From: Stigmatella aurantiaca
GTDB taxonomy: Bacteria; Myxococcota; Myxococcia; Myxococcales; Myxococcaceae
Assembly: GCF_900109545.1 (NCBI RefSeq)
Contig: NZ_FOAP01000021.1
Span: 95,097 to 159,096, forward strand
Length of the DNA: 64,000 bases
Reading direction: 5' to 3'
Both the position numbers and the translations under genes were made by a program. This document shows positions 1 through 8,127 of this stretch, piece by piece (within the stretch, counting starts at the first letter, position 1; every line of letters begins with the position of its first letter). Below the pieces are notes generated by a model. The model saw only the letters and a list, made by a program, of their open reading frames with translations, did no database searches and was not told where the DNA came from.

Positions 1-1
1 A

Positions 2-631
2 TGGGTGGCAGAGCGGTTGGTGGCGCAGGCCCGTAGCCGGGGAATGCAGGTTGCCATTTACCGCCTGGGCAACGTGACCGGCCACAGCCAAACGGGCGTC
101 TGGAATACCACCGACTTCGTCACCCGGACCCTGAAGAGCTTCATCCAACTCGGCAGCATGCCGGTGTTGGACGGCACGCTGGACCTGCTGCCGGTGGATT
201 TCGTGGCGAAGGCGATCGTGCACCTGTCGCGAGAGCCCCGAGCCCTCGGGAGGACGTTCCACATGAGCCATCCACGGCCGGTGTCGGCCGGGCTGCTGCG
301 GGGTTGGATGGAGACATTGGGCTATTCGCTGCGCAGCCTGTCGCAGACCGAGTGGCTCGATGAGTTGCGGCGGGAGACCGAGCGCCGGGACCACAACGCT
401 CTCTTCGCGCTTGCTCCCCTGATCGGAGCGCGGGAGGAACCGGGCGGCGCGAGGCCCCTGCAGCTCTTTTCGTCCTGGGGACACGTGGACCACCGGAACA
501 CGCGCGCGGGTTTGGAGGGCAGTGGCATCGAATGCCCGCCGGTGGACGAGTTCCTTTTCCGCACCTACTTCAAGTACTTTATTGAGAGCGGCTTCCTCGG
601 CGCGCCTGGTACTACCTGGTTCGATGCGTGA
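2..631 (+). CDS. Thioester reductase domain, C-terminal fragment (NRPS/PKS terminal reductase), 5' end outside window
   Basis: The frame is open from the first bases of the window, so the gene begins upstream. The visible 209 residues begin with WVAERLV, which in this family directly follows the Lys of the YxxxK catalytic motif. It continues with the YRLGNVTG segment and the LLPVDFVAKAIVHL segment typical of the NAD(P)H-dependent thioester reductase (Lys2/CarA-type R domain) that releases a peptide or polyketide chain as an aldehyde or alcohol. The C-terminal part (FRTYFKYFIESGFL) matches the usual end of such domains. The protein probably ends a multidomain NRPS/PKS to the left; a stand-alone fatty-acid reductase cannot be excluded. 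The gene ends 28 bases before the convergent hrpA stop. Confidence 0.85.
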   Translation, partial: WVAERLVAQARSRGMQVAIYRLGNVTGHSQTGVWNTTDFVTRTLKSFIQLGSMPVLDGTLDLLPVDFVAKAIVHLSREPRALGRTFHMSHPRPVSAGLLRGWMETLGYSLRSLSQTEWLDELRRETERRDHNALFALAPLIGAREEPGGARPLQLFSSWGHVDHRNTRAGLEGSGIECPPVDEFLFRTYFKYFIESGFLGAPGTTWFDA

Positions 632-658
632 GGGCCCTTTCCAACTAACCAGGTGGTA

Positions 659-3600
659 CTAGCGCAGCGCCGCGAGGGCCGCGCCGACCTTCGCCACCGT
701 CACCGACACGGGCGTCGTCACCTCCGGAGCGAAGATGGCCACGCGGAGCTCCTCGAAGGCCCACCGCAGCTCCTGCGCCGCCTCCTGGTCACGCACGGTG
801 GGGCGCCTGGCGAGGAAGGTCTCCCACAGGGGGGTGAAGGGCGCGGCCTTCCCTGCGTCCTTGCCGGGGTTCGCCACCGCACGCGACAGCCGTGCCTGGG
901 CCGCGCGGAGGTAGCGCGGGTAGTTCAGCAGGCGCACGAAGGGAATCCACTCGATGAGGTTCGCGGGGAACAGGTGCCCGAGCTGCGAGCGGATGTCCCG
1001 TACGGCCGCCGAGCCGCTCGGCCCCTTGGATGCTGCCTTGAGTGCAGCGAGCGTCGCAGCCAGCTCCGATGAGGTGACACCGACGGCGCCCGCCCACTCC
1101 CGGGCCATACGCTCGATGTGCGGTGAGCCCTCACGGACCAGCGCCTCGAAGGCCGCCTTCGTGCGGGGCAGAGGCGCACCCGGTGCGAGCTGGAACGCAT
1201 CGTCGACGCTGCGTGCGAGGACGAGCGCCCGGAAGGCGTCGGCCTGGCCCCGCGCGGGCGGCGCGCCGTCCAGGGACGGGAAGGGCAGCGGCATGCGCGC
1301 GGCGCTGACGGCCACGTGTCCGCGCGCGGCGAGCATCAGGAGCCGGCGGACCCCCGTGCGCGTGGCCGCGTCGGCGGCGGAGGAGGTCTCGAGCAGTACC
1401 AGGTCCACAGCCGCGCCCCGGTCGACGAGCGCGGGGTAGCTGCGGACCTCGAGCCCGCCGACCCGCCGGGTGACCGCCGGGGGCAGCTCGCCGAAGGTCC
1501 AGGCCGTCAGCCCCTTGCGCTCCCAGTCCGAAGCGGGTGCCGCGCTGCGCAGCGCCGCCCGTGCACGTCCCCCGTACTGCTCGAGCAGCGCGTCGGCGTC
1601 GCGGCTCCGCGCGAGCTCCTTTCCCCGCTCGTCGAGCACCCGGAGCGTGATGCGCAGGTACGGCGCCACGGCATCCGCTCGGAGGGACTCCTCGGGCACG
1701 TCCACGCCGCACAGCCGGGACACCGCGCGCGCGAGCGCTGGAATCATCGGCCCGCGGAAGGGCACAAGTTCCTTCTCGAGACGGTCGGCCAGGGCCGGCA
1801 CGGGCCCCAGCTGCTTGCGCTGGGCGCGGGGGACCTGCTCGAGCAGGGCGGTGAGTTTCTCCCGCTGCCACCCGGGGATGGTCCAGTCGAGCTCACCCGG
1901 GACCAACTGGGGGAGCAGCAGCAGCGGCACGCTCAGGGTGATGCCGTCGTCCTCGGCTGTGGGGTCGAAGGTGTACGCCACCGGCACGGACGTGCCGTGC
2001 AGGGTGATGGCGTCCGGGTAGTGCGCCGGGGACAGGCCCGGGTCGTGCGAGAGGGCATCCTCCATCGAGAGGACGAGCACGTTGGGGTCGGCCGCCTCGG
2101 CCTTGCGGCGCCAGGCCTCGAAGCTCGCTCCGTCCGTCACGTCCGCCGGGAGGCACTGGTCGAAGAACGTCAGCAGCGCCTCGCTGTCGAGCAGCTCGCT
2201 GCGCCGGGCCTTGTCCCGCAGGCGCGCCACGCGCTCGAGCACCTGGCGGTTCTTCTCCTGGAACGCCCCCCGGGTGCGGTACTCGCCGCGCACCAGGGCA
2301 TGCTCGATGAACATCAGCCGTGCCCGGGCGGGGTCCATGCTGGCCAGGGCCACGGGGCGCTCCTTGAAGACCTGAAGCCCGAAGAGGGTCGCGTTCTCCT
2401 TCACCACGGCGCGCGCGGACTTCTCCGACCAGTGCGGATCGGAGTAGCTGCGCTTGAGCAGGTGGGGGGCCGCCGCCGCGAGCCACTCCGGGTCGAGCTT
2501 CGCCACGGTGCGCGCGAACAGCTGGGACGTCTCCACGAGCTCGAACGCCATCACCCAGGCAGGGGGCTTTTTCGCGAGCGCCGACGAGGGGTGAACCATG
2601 AAGCGCGTCTGCTTCGCGCCCGTATAGTGGCGCTGCTCCGGATTCCACTGGCCGATGCGGGACAGGAGCCCGGTGAGGAGCGCCTGATGCAGGACGTCCC
2701 CGCGCGCCGGTGCGCCCCGGCCCTTGCGCGGCAGGCGCAGCTCGCGGACGGTCTCCTCGAGCTGGCGCTGGACGTCCCGCCACTCACGCACCCGCAGGAA
2801 GGACAGGAAGTTGTCCCGGCACACGCGCCGCAGATGGGAGGTCCCCCGGCCCTCCGCCTCGCGCACGAACGCCCACAGCTTGAGGAGCCCCGTGAAGTCC
2901 GAGTGCTCGTCACGGAAGCGCCGGTGCAACTCGTCCGCCTTCTGCGCGAGCTCCCGTGGCCGCTCACGCGGGTCCTGCAGGTTGAGCGCTGCGGCGACGA
3001 TGAGCACCTCGTCCAGGCATCCGTACTCGGCGCCGGCGAGAATCATCCGCGCGATGCGCGGGTCCACCGGGAAGCGCGCGAGCTGGTGCCCGAGCGGCGT
3101 CAAGGTGCGATCCTTGCCCTCGATGGCCCCGAGCTCCTCGAGTACCCGCCAGCCCTCGGCGATGGCCCTCGGCTGGGGCGGGTCGAGAAAGGGGAAGTCC
3201 TCGACGTCACCGAGGCCGAGGGACTTCATCCGCAGGATGACCCCCGCGAGCCCGGTGCGCTTGATTTCCGGGTCGGTGAAGGCGGGCCGCGTGGTGAAGC
3301 TCGCCTCGTCGTAGAGGCGCACGCAGATCCCCTCGCGCACGCGGCCGCAGCGCCCTTTGCGCTGGTCGGCGCTGGCCTGGGAGACCGGCTCGATGTGCAG
3401 GCGCGTGGTGCCCGAGCGCGGGTCGTAGCGCGACAGGCGCGCCACCCCCGTGTCCACGACGTACACGATGCCCGGGATGGTGACCGACGTCTCCGCGACG
3501 TTGGTGGCGAGGATGACCCGGCGCTCGGGGATGGTGGCGAAGACGCGCGACTGCTCGGCGGCCGACAGGCGCGCATACAGGGGCTGCACCACCGTGCCGC

Positions 3601-4369
3601 GGAGCTCACGCGCGTTCAGGGCACTCTCGGCCTCGCGGATTTCCCGCTCCCCGGGGAGGAACACGAGGACGTCCCCGTCCGGGTCGAGCGAGAGCACGTC
3701 CGCCACCGCATCGGCGACGGAGTCGGCGAGCTCGGCGTCCTCGGGGGGTGGCTCGTAGAGCACGTCCACGGGAAAGGTACGGCCCTCCACCTGGATGACC
3801 GGAGCCCCCCCGAAGAACTGCGAGAAGCGCTCGGTCTCGATGGTGGCCGAGCTCACCACCACCTTGAGGTCGGGGCGCCTGGGGAGGATGCGCTTGAGCC
3901 ACCCGAGCAGGAAGTCGATGGTGAGGCTGCGCTCGTGGGCCTCGTCGAGCACGACCGTGTCGTAGCGGCTCAGGAGCGGGTCGCTGTGAATCTGCGCGAG
4001 CAGGACCCCGTCGGTCATGAACTTCACGGCCGTCTGCCGGGACGAGCGGTCCTCGAAGCGAATCTGGTAGCCGACGTCCGTGCCCAGCTCCGTGCCGAGT
4101 TCGCGTGCCACGCGCGCCGCCACGCTCGTCGCGGCGATACGCCGGGGCTGGGTGACGCCAATCTGGCGCGGGCGGCCGCGCCCCATGGCGAGCAGGACTT
4201 TCGGCAGCTGCGTCGTCTTCCCCGAGCCGGTGGCCCCCGCGACAATGACCACCGGATGGGCGGTGATGGCCGCGGTGATGTCCTCCACCCGGCTCGAGAT
4301 GGGGAGCTCGGGGGGGAAGTGCAGGGTGGGCAAGCCGCCGGGAGGGGGGACGGGTGAGTCGCCGGACAT
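659..4369 (-). CDS. hrpA: ATP-dependent RNA helicase HrpA (DEAH box)
   Basis: A 1236-residue DEAH-box helicase, close to the roughly 1300 residues of E. coli HrpA. Walker A GATGSGKT lies at residues 45-52 and DEAH at 142-145, followed by VSSATIE (motif III) and the helicase C domain with QRKGRCGR (motif VI). The helicase-associated, OB-like and long HrpA-specific C-terminal regions follow. HrpA acts on RNA and has been linked to release of stalled ribosomes in E. coli. I chose the ATG at 4369; a GTG six codons upstream (4387) is an alternative and neither has a strong ribosome binding site. It is a single gene. Long open frames on the opposite strand are GC-driven shadows. Confidence 0.95.
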   Translation of the reverse strand: MSGDSPVPPPGGLPTLHFPPELPISSRVEDITAAITAHPVVIVAGATGSGKTTQLPKVLLAMGRGRPRQIGVTQPRRIAATSVAARVARELGTELGTDVGYQIRFEDRSSRQTAVKFMTDGVLLAQIHSDPLLSRYDTVVLDEAHERSLTIDFLLGWLKRILPRRPDLKVVVSSATIETERFSQFFGGAPVIQVEGRTFPVDVLYEPPPEDAELADSVADAVADVLSLDPDGDVLVFLPGEREIREAESALNARELRGTVVQPLYARLSAAEQSRVFATIPERRVILATNVAETSVTIPGIVYVVDTGVARLSRYDPRSGTTRLHIEPVSQASADQRKGRCGRVREGICVRLYDEASFTTRPAFTDPEIKRTGLAGVILRMKSLGLGDVEDFPFLDPPQPRAIAEGWRVLEELGAIEGKDRTLTPLGHQLARFPVDPRIARMILAGAEYGCLDEVLIVAAALNLQDPRERPRELAQKADELHRRFRDEHSDFTGLLKLWAFVREAEGRGTSHLRRVCRDNFLSFLRVREWRDVQRQLEETVRELRLPRKGRGAPARGDVLHQALLTGLLSRIGQWNPEQRHYTGAKQTRFMVHPSSALAKKPPAWVMAFELVETSQLFARTVAKLDPEWLAAAAPHLLKRSYSDPHWSEKSARAVVKENATLFGLQVFKERPVALASMDPARARLMFIEHALVRGEYRTRGAFQEKNRQVLERVARLRDKARRSELLDSEALLTFFDQCLPADVTDGASFEAWRRKAEAADPNVLVLSMEDALSHDPGLSPAHYPDAITLHGTSVPVAYTFDPTAEDDGITLSVPLLLLPQLVPGELDWTIPGWQREKLTALLEQVPRAQRKQLGPVPALADRLEKELVPFRGPMIPALARAVSRLCGVDVPEESLRADAVAPYLRITLRVLDERGKELARSRDADALLEQYGGRARAALRSAAPASDWERKGLTAWTFGELPPAVTRRVGGLEVRSYPALVDRGAAVDLVLLETSSAADAATRTGVRRLLMLAARGHVAVSAARMPLPFPSLDGAPPARGQADAFRALVLARSVDDAFQLAPGAPLPRTKAAFEALVREGSPHIERMAREWAGAVGVTSSELAATLAALKAASKGPSGSAAVRDIRSQLGHLFPANLIEWIPFVRLLNYPRYLRAAQARLSRAVANPGKDAGKAAPFTPLWETFLARRPTVRDQEAAQELRWAFEELRVAIFAPEVTTPVSVTVAKVGAALAALR

Positions 4370-4418
4370 GGCAGCAGGGCCTAGCACTGAAGCGCACGCT
4401 CCGTCCTTGACGAATTGA

Positions 4419-4991
4419 CTAGACCTCCTCGAACCTCGTACCTGTGGCGCCCATGGCCGCCAAGGCGCCCTTGATCTCCCCGGAGACGATCAGCGAGCCC
4501 GTCCACCCCTCACACCGGAACACTTGGGCGCTTCCCACCTTCGCCTTGTCGATGCGCATGTCACGCACGGAGGAATACTGCCCCACCTTGTGGGGCACTC
4601 CGTCTTCATGCGTCCAGAGTTCGATCCGGGATGCCTGTTCGTCGATACAGCGGATGCGGCGTGTGGCAACGAGGATGAGGTACTGATCGGCGTGGCCCTC
4701 CACGTCCACGGGGATCAATTGCACATCATCCGGGGCCAGTTCTGCGAACATGGACGCGACCCGGACATGGACCACCGGGATCATGATGCCCGCCTCTGTG
4801 TAGTCCAGAGGTGTGCCCGCGATCTCGATAGGGATTCTCAAGCGCTCCTTGAGGAGGACGGGGAACCCAAGCCTGAACTGCCCGTCATCCACTTTGAGGC
4901 CCTGACGGTCCCTGGGCATCGCTAGGTGCCAGCGGTGCGGCACATTCACGTCGTCGGCCAGTTCGAAAAAGCGCTTGGTCATGGGCGCCAT
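4419..4991 (-). CDS. Imm11-family (DUF1629, MXAN_0049-type) immunity protein
   Basis: A protein of about 190 residues that starts with the pattern RFFELADDVNVPHRWHL near residue 7, which I recognise as the start of the Imm11/DUF1629 family. That family consists of predicted immunity proteins of polymorphic toxin systems and is common in myxobacteria. The C-terminal GTRFEEV ending is also usual. An open frame continues upstream to 5090, but this would add an unrelated basic segment overlapping the previous gene, so I prefer the ATG at 4991 or 4982. It has no signal peptide and is probably cytoplasmic. It is the last gene of a three-gene operon behind a DUF6310 lipoprotein and a DUF5953 protein. 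Immunity to the DUF6310 protein is inferred from position only. Confidence 0.8.
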   Translation of the reverse strand: MAPMTKRFFELADDVNVPHRWHLAMPRDRQGLKVDDGQFRLGFPVLLKERLRIPIEIAGTPLDYTEAGIMIPVVHVRVASMFAELAPDDVQLIPVDVEGHADQYLILVATRRIRCIDEQASRIELWTHEDGVPHKVGQYSSVRDMRIDKAKVGSAQVFRCEGWTGSLIVSGEIKGALAAMGATGTRFEEV

Positions 4992-5049
4992 AGTTGCCCG
5001 GTCAATGCCACACGAAGTGCGGGAGAGCCACAAAACCGGGGCAGGCTCA

Positions 5050-5805
5050 TCAAGGCGCTGAGCGGCCGCCGATCTCGGGGAAGCGCTCATAAGCCCGCTT
5101 GAGCGCGTCCAAGTGGGCGGGGTTGTCGAGGTCGAGCGGCGTATCCGTGAGCTGCACGACCCACCCGCCCGTCTCCGTGCGCCGCGCCCGTGAGAGCAGA
5201 TCCGCGTCGCGCGATGGGTCCGGGAACCCGATGGCTTGAGCGGCAGCCGCAGACCAATAGTTCAGCCACCCAAGGTAATAGGGAATCTCGGGCGCGCGGA
5301 TGTGCTCGAAAAGCTTCAGGGCGGGCAACCCCCGGCGTGGGGATGGCGGCCCGTCCAGCGTGGGTGCTGTCTGATACGCGATGTCCACCGCAGCGTCGTA
5401 TGGCGTCGCTCGCCCCCATAGCGCCCGTGCTCCTTCCGCCACGCCTTCAAGCACAGCCGCCGCTGACGCGATTACAGGCTCGTCCAGGGGTAGTTTTGCG
5501 TGCACCTCAAACTGGGCTTGACCGCCTGCGCTGAAGAGTCCATCTCGTTCCCTTCCCCAGACCGTCACGGGATAACTCTGGTCCCCGTTGCACACAATGG
5601 GGAATCCGCCGTCCTCAACGCTTTCGATGAGCCACGCGTCACGCTGCGGTAATGCGATGGGGCGCCCGCCTTTAGAGAGTCGCCACTCCAGGCGCAAGCC
5701 GGGAAGCGCCCTCTCCATTCCATGAACGCTATCGATTGTGCGGCGGTCTTTGCCCGTGAGCGCAGGTGCGTAGACAAGGACGGCAAGTCTTTTTCGCGTA
5801 GTCAT
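5050..5805 (-). CDS. DUF5953 family protein
   Basis: A 251-residue soluble protein with no signal peptide or membrane segment. The N-terminal pattern LAVLVYAPAL, the DRRTIDSVHGMERALPGLRLEW segment (in part) and the IALPQRDAWL segment are those of a family found mainly in Myxococcales that I know as DUF5953; its biochemical role is unknown. Its ATG overlaps the TGA of the upstream DUF6310 gene by four bases (ATGA), so the two are almost certainly translated together. The Imm11 gene follows after about 60 bases. The context suggests an accessory or second immunity protein of a toxin locus, which is inference. The family name is from memory. Confidence 0.75.
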   Translation of the reverse strand: MTTRKRLAVLVYAPALTGKDRRTIDSVHGMERALPGLRLEWRLSKGGRPIALPQRDAWLIESVEDGGFPIVCNGDQSYPVTVWGRERDGLFSAGGQAQFEVHAKLPLDEPVIASAAAVLEGVAEGARALWGRATPYDAAVDIAYQTAPTLDGPPSPRRGLPALKLFEHIRAPEIPYYLGWLNYWSAAAAQAIGFPDPSRDADLLSRARRTETGGWVVQLTDTPLDLDNPAHLDALKRAYERFPEIGGRSAP

Positions 5806-6719
5806 CGTTTACACCCTGTGACGACAACATTCAGAGACTGATCCGCTTGCAACAGCGCATCTTTGTGCGCTGGGGTGCTCACCCCAATGGCAAAATCATA
5901 TCCACACGCGGTCGCGGCTTTTCGTTCTTTGTCTAATTGCTCGATTTCCTTCTCAATTTCTCGATCCTGGACGTAGTCATTGTACAAGTCGAATTGATGG
6001 GTCTTGATCTCCCACAGCTTGCGCAAACCGACTTGCAGCGCATCGAAGCGAACACCGCCTACGAGCACGTCCATGCCGGGGTAGCGGTTCGGCGGAAATT
6101 TGTCGGCGCAATCGTTATGGCGGGCATCCTTGCCCGCATGAGGTACTGGAACTGGCTCGCAACTGGCGCGGCCTGTCCGGTTCACGGGCACAGGCGGCAC
6201 TGGAGGCTGCCTGTCCTGCCCCGCTGGCTCGGGTTTCAGCTTGGGCTTGCGTTGTGCTTCAGCTTCCCGGGATGTTACCTTCGGTCCTCGTGAGGACCCT
6301 GCTTCCTCGGGATGGAGGTGGCGTAGTTCATACGCGTCCAGCGCCTCCTTGATGGCAACCGCCACTACCACCGCTCCGAAGACTATTACGGCACCCGCGA
6401 CGATCTCAGGAGCCACCAGCACGCAAAACCCGAGTCCCACTGCAGCGGCGCCAGTGGAGGCGACTGCGCATCTTCCTGTAGTGTCGTGGAACTCAATCCG
6501 TTCATGGTCGAGAGCCTGAAAGCACCTCTCCACCAGTACGGGCCAAGGCTGGGAAGCTTCGCGGACAACGCACCGTCCACTGTCTCTCCAAGGCAACGCC
6601 GCAGCTCGCTGGAGGTTGGCAACCCTTGTGTTCTTGGGCATGCGCACTCTTTGGCCCGGCGAGGATGTCGTGCAGGCCGAGAGAAGGATTAGAACAGCGA
6701 TGTACGCGCGGAAAAGCAT
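5802..6719 (-). CDS. DUF6310-type lipoprotein with C-terminal PD-(D/E)XK-like tip (candidate toxin)
   Basis: A 305-residue protein. Residues 1-16 form a lipoprotein signal ending in LLSAC (lipidated Cys16). Residues about 86-123 form a hydrophobic hairpin (AVGLGFCVLVAPEIVAGA and following). A Pro/Lys-rich linker spans about 145-195. The tip (200-305) contains RFDAL with Asp226 and WEIKT with Glu237 and Lys239, a D-x10-ExK spacing compatible with a PD-(D/E)XK nuclease fold, followed by a charged helix. I know this family as DUF6310, found in myxobacteria next to DUF5953 genes. The architecture of export signal, membrane hairpin, linker and nuclease-like tip is that of a polymorphic toxin. Toxicity is inference. 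Base composition inside the gene (around 5900-5960) is visibly richer in A+T than its neighbours, suggesting acquisition by transfer. Confidence 0.75.
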   Translation of the reverse strand: MLFRAYIAVLILLSACTTSSPGQRVRMPKNTRVANLQRAAALPWRDSGRCVVREASQPWPVLVERCFQALDHERIEFHDTTGRCAVASTGAAAVGLGFCVLVAPEIVAGAVIVFGAVVVAVAIKEALDAYELRHLHPEEAGSSRGPKVTSREAEAQRKPKLKPEPAGQDRQPPVPPVPVNRTGRASCEPVPVPHAGKDARHNDCADKFPPNRYPGMDVLVGGVRFDALQVGLRKLWEIKTHQFDLYNDYVQDREIEKEIEQLDKERKAATACGYDFAIGVSTPAHKDALLQADQSLNVVVTGCKR

Positions 6720-6762
6720 GACTACGTCCGTTCAGTTAAGCCGGGGCTTCATTATGGGTCAG

Positions 6763-7199
6763 CTACTCCGAGGCAACGCGCTCGGCAGCAAGCGGCAGCA
6801 GTTGCCGAAGAGCTGCTGCCCATCCATCGAACTGCTCGGCCACAGATTTGATGCGCGGGACCTAGCCGCCGATCCGGACCTGCCACTTGGTGCCCGCACC
6901 CCAGGGCAATTCGTGGGCGCTGCCGTCCCACGCGCTTGCGAGCGCCTCGTTGTACTTAAGGGCAAACCTGTTACCGGGCACAAACCCCGACTCACTGCTT
7001 CATACCTGCCCATCACCCGCAGGGTCCGTCACGGGGTTCGGGCCGATATAGCCGCCAAAGCCGCGGCCCCGCTGCTGCTGGCGCACGCCTTGAGCAGCAC
7101 AGATATCTCACCGGAGTGGCGGGAGAGTGAGGTAGCGAATCTCCAAGGGGATTTCCGTACGCAATCGAGCGGACTCCAGCGCACCCCTATGAACGGTTC
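6763..7199 (-). pseudogene. Decayed gene remnant with three in-frame stops upstream of the DUF6310 gene
   Basis: Reading the minus strand from 7199 to 6763 in one frame gives four protein-like stretches separated by TGA (7108-7110), TGA (7000-7002) and TAG (6862-6864), ending at TAG (6763-6765). The pieces include TEIPLEIRYLTLPPLR, GFGGYIGPNPVTDPAGDG, ALASAWDGSAHELPWG followed by AGTKWQVRIGG, and SVAEQFDGWAAALRQLLPLA. The third piece has mostly G or C at third codon positions, as real genes here do. I do not recognise the family. A single gene broken by three nonsense changes is the simplest reading. The tails of several displaced small cassette genes is the alternative. It stops 43 bases before the DUF6310 start on the same strand. 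Confidence 0.45.
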
Positions 7200-7241
7200 A
7201 GCCCCGTAAGTACCCTTTATTTCCGGGTACTTACGGGGCTG
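7199..7241 (-). terminator. Perfect 17-bp hairpin just downstream of the tRNA pair
   Basis: CAGCCCCGTAAGTACCC (7199-7215) and its exact reverse complement (7225-7241) enclose a nine-base loop. The hairpin begins 7 bases after the 3' end of tRNA-Glu in the direction of tRNA transcription, so it most likely ends the tRNA transcript. No T-run follows on either strand, so it is not a textbook intrinsic terminator. It also marks the boundary between the tRNA genes and the gene remnant. Confidence 0.6.
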
Positions 7242-7247
7242 TTCCAG

Positions 7248-7320
7248 TGTCCCCGACGGGATTCGAACCCGTGTTACCGGCTTGAAAGGCCAGCGTCCTG
7301 GGCCTCTAGACGACGGGGAC
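7248..7320 (-). tRNA. tRNA-Glu (anticodon TTC)
   Basis: The minus strand folds as a tRNA. The acceptor stem starts GTCCCCG and ends CGGGGAC plus discriminator A. The anticodon stem-loop has loop CTTTCAA, giving anticodon TTC. The T arm contains GGTTCGAATCC. CCA is not encoded. It lies 6 bases after tRNA-Lys on the same strand, so the two are probably co-transcribed (Lys first). Confidence 0.95.
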
Positions 7321-7326
7321 GCACTG

Positions 7327-7399
<73 letters not shown>

Positions 7400-7578
7400 G
7401 CACTATTCTTTTTTCGCGACCTGCTCAAAAAGCCGGACGCCTCTCTACCAGCACTTCCGCCCAACTTCCACTGGCGCGCGCATGTCCGGTGTCCTGGCAG
7501 GGTGGCCCGTTCTTCCGGTGAACGTCTCCGCCCCTTCGGGGTGGCTCCTCCCCCGGTGGGGGGCGCTATACAGGCGGA

Positions 7579-8115
7579 ATGCGTCAGGATGTCCCCCCAG
7601 AGCAGGATGAGCCCGAAGAGGAGGCCGAGGAGGCCACGGGCCCCCAGCGCCGGTATCTCACCCGGGCCGGGGCGGAGCGCATGCACCGTGAGCTCCTGAA
7701 GCTCCTCAATGAGGAGCGGCCCAAGGTCACCGCCGAGGTCTCCGCCGCCGCCGCCCAGGGTGACCGCTCGGAGAACGCCGAGTACATCTACGGCAAGAAA
7801 CGGCTGCGGGAGATCGACCGCCGCATCCGCTTCCTCCAGCGGCGTCTGGACACGGCCACCATCGTGACGCCCTCGGAGCAGACCGACACCGGCCGGGTCT
7901 ACTTCGGCGCCACGGTCACCCTGGAGGACGAGGACGGGAACCACACCACCTACCAGATCGTGGGCTCGGACGAGATCGACACCCAGGGCGGGCGGATCAG
8001 CGTGGAATCTCCCATCGGCAAGGCCCTGCTTCGCAAGGCCGTGGGCGACAGCGTGGAAGTGATGCGCCCCCGCGGCGAGATCGAACTCACCATCGTCGCG
8101 ATCTCCTACACATAG
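7579..8115 (+). CDS. greB: Transcription elongation factor GreB/GreA family
   Basis: A 178-residue protein. After an acidic N-terminal tail (residues about 4-22) comes the Gre coiled coil, YLTRAGAERMHREL through AAAQGDRSENAEYIYGKKR, with the acidic tip residues (GDRSENAEY) that stimulate transcript cleavage in the RNA polymerase secondary channel. The YIYGKKRLREIDRRIRFL segment (in part) is closer to GreB than GreA. The C-terminal FKBP-like domain runs to the end (SPIGKALLRKAVGD). It is about 20 residues longer than E. coli GreB because of the acidic tail. The following gene starts 13 bases after its stop. Confidence 0.9.
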   Translation: MRQDVPPEQDEPEEEAEEATGPQRRYLTRAGAERMHRELLKLLNEERPKVTAEVSAAAAQGDRSENAEYIYGKKRLREIDRRIRFLQRRLDTATIVTPSEQTDTGRVYFGATVTLEDEDGNHTTYQIVGSDEIDTQGGRISVESPIGKALLRKAVGDSVEVMRPRGEIELTIVAISYT

Positions 8116-8127
8116 GAGGACCCCCGG

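Noticed and set aside
1316..4357. A 1013-codon open frame antisense to hrpA
   Set aside because: It lies wholly opposite a clear helicase gene. Its composition (Gly, Arg, Ala, His and Leu-rich, no domains) is that of the shadow frame of a GC-rich gene.
6862..7110. Recoding of TGA/TAG as an amino acid in the remnant
   Set aside because: No selenocysteine hairpin, no matching catalytic context, and both TGA and TAG occur. Decay or separate gene tails is simpler.
6616..7209. A 197-codon plus-strand frame over the DUF6310 start and the remnant
   Set aside because: Codon bias is poor and it crosses the start of a well-supported minus-strand gene. The minus-strand reading is clearly more protein-like.
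7199..7241. The 17-bp inverted repeat as a transposon end or attachment site
   Set aside because: No second copy was seen in the window and no transposase or integrase is present. Its place after a tRNA favours a role in transcript ending.
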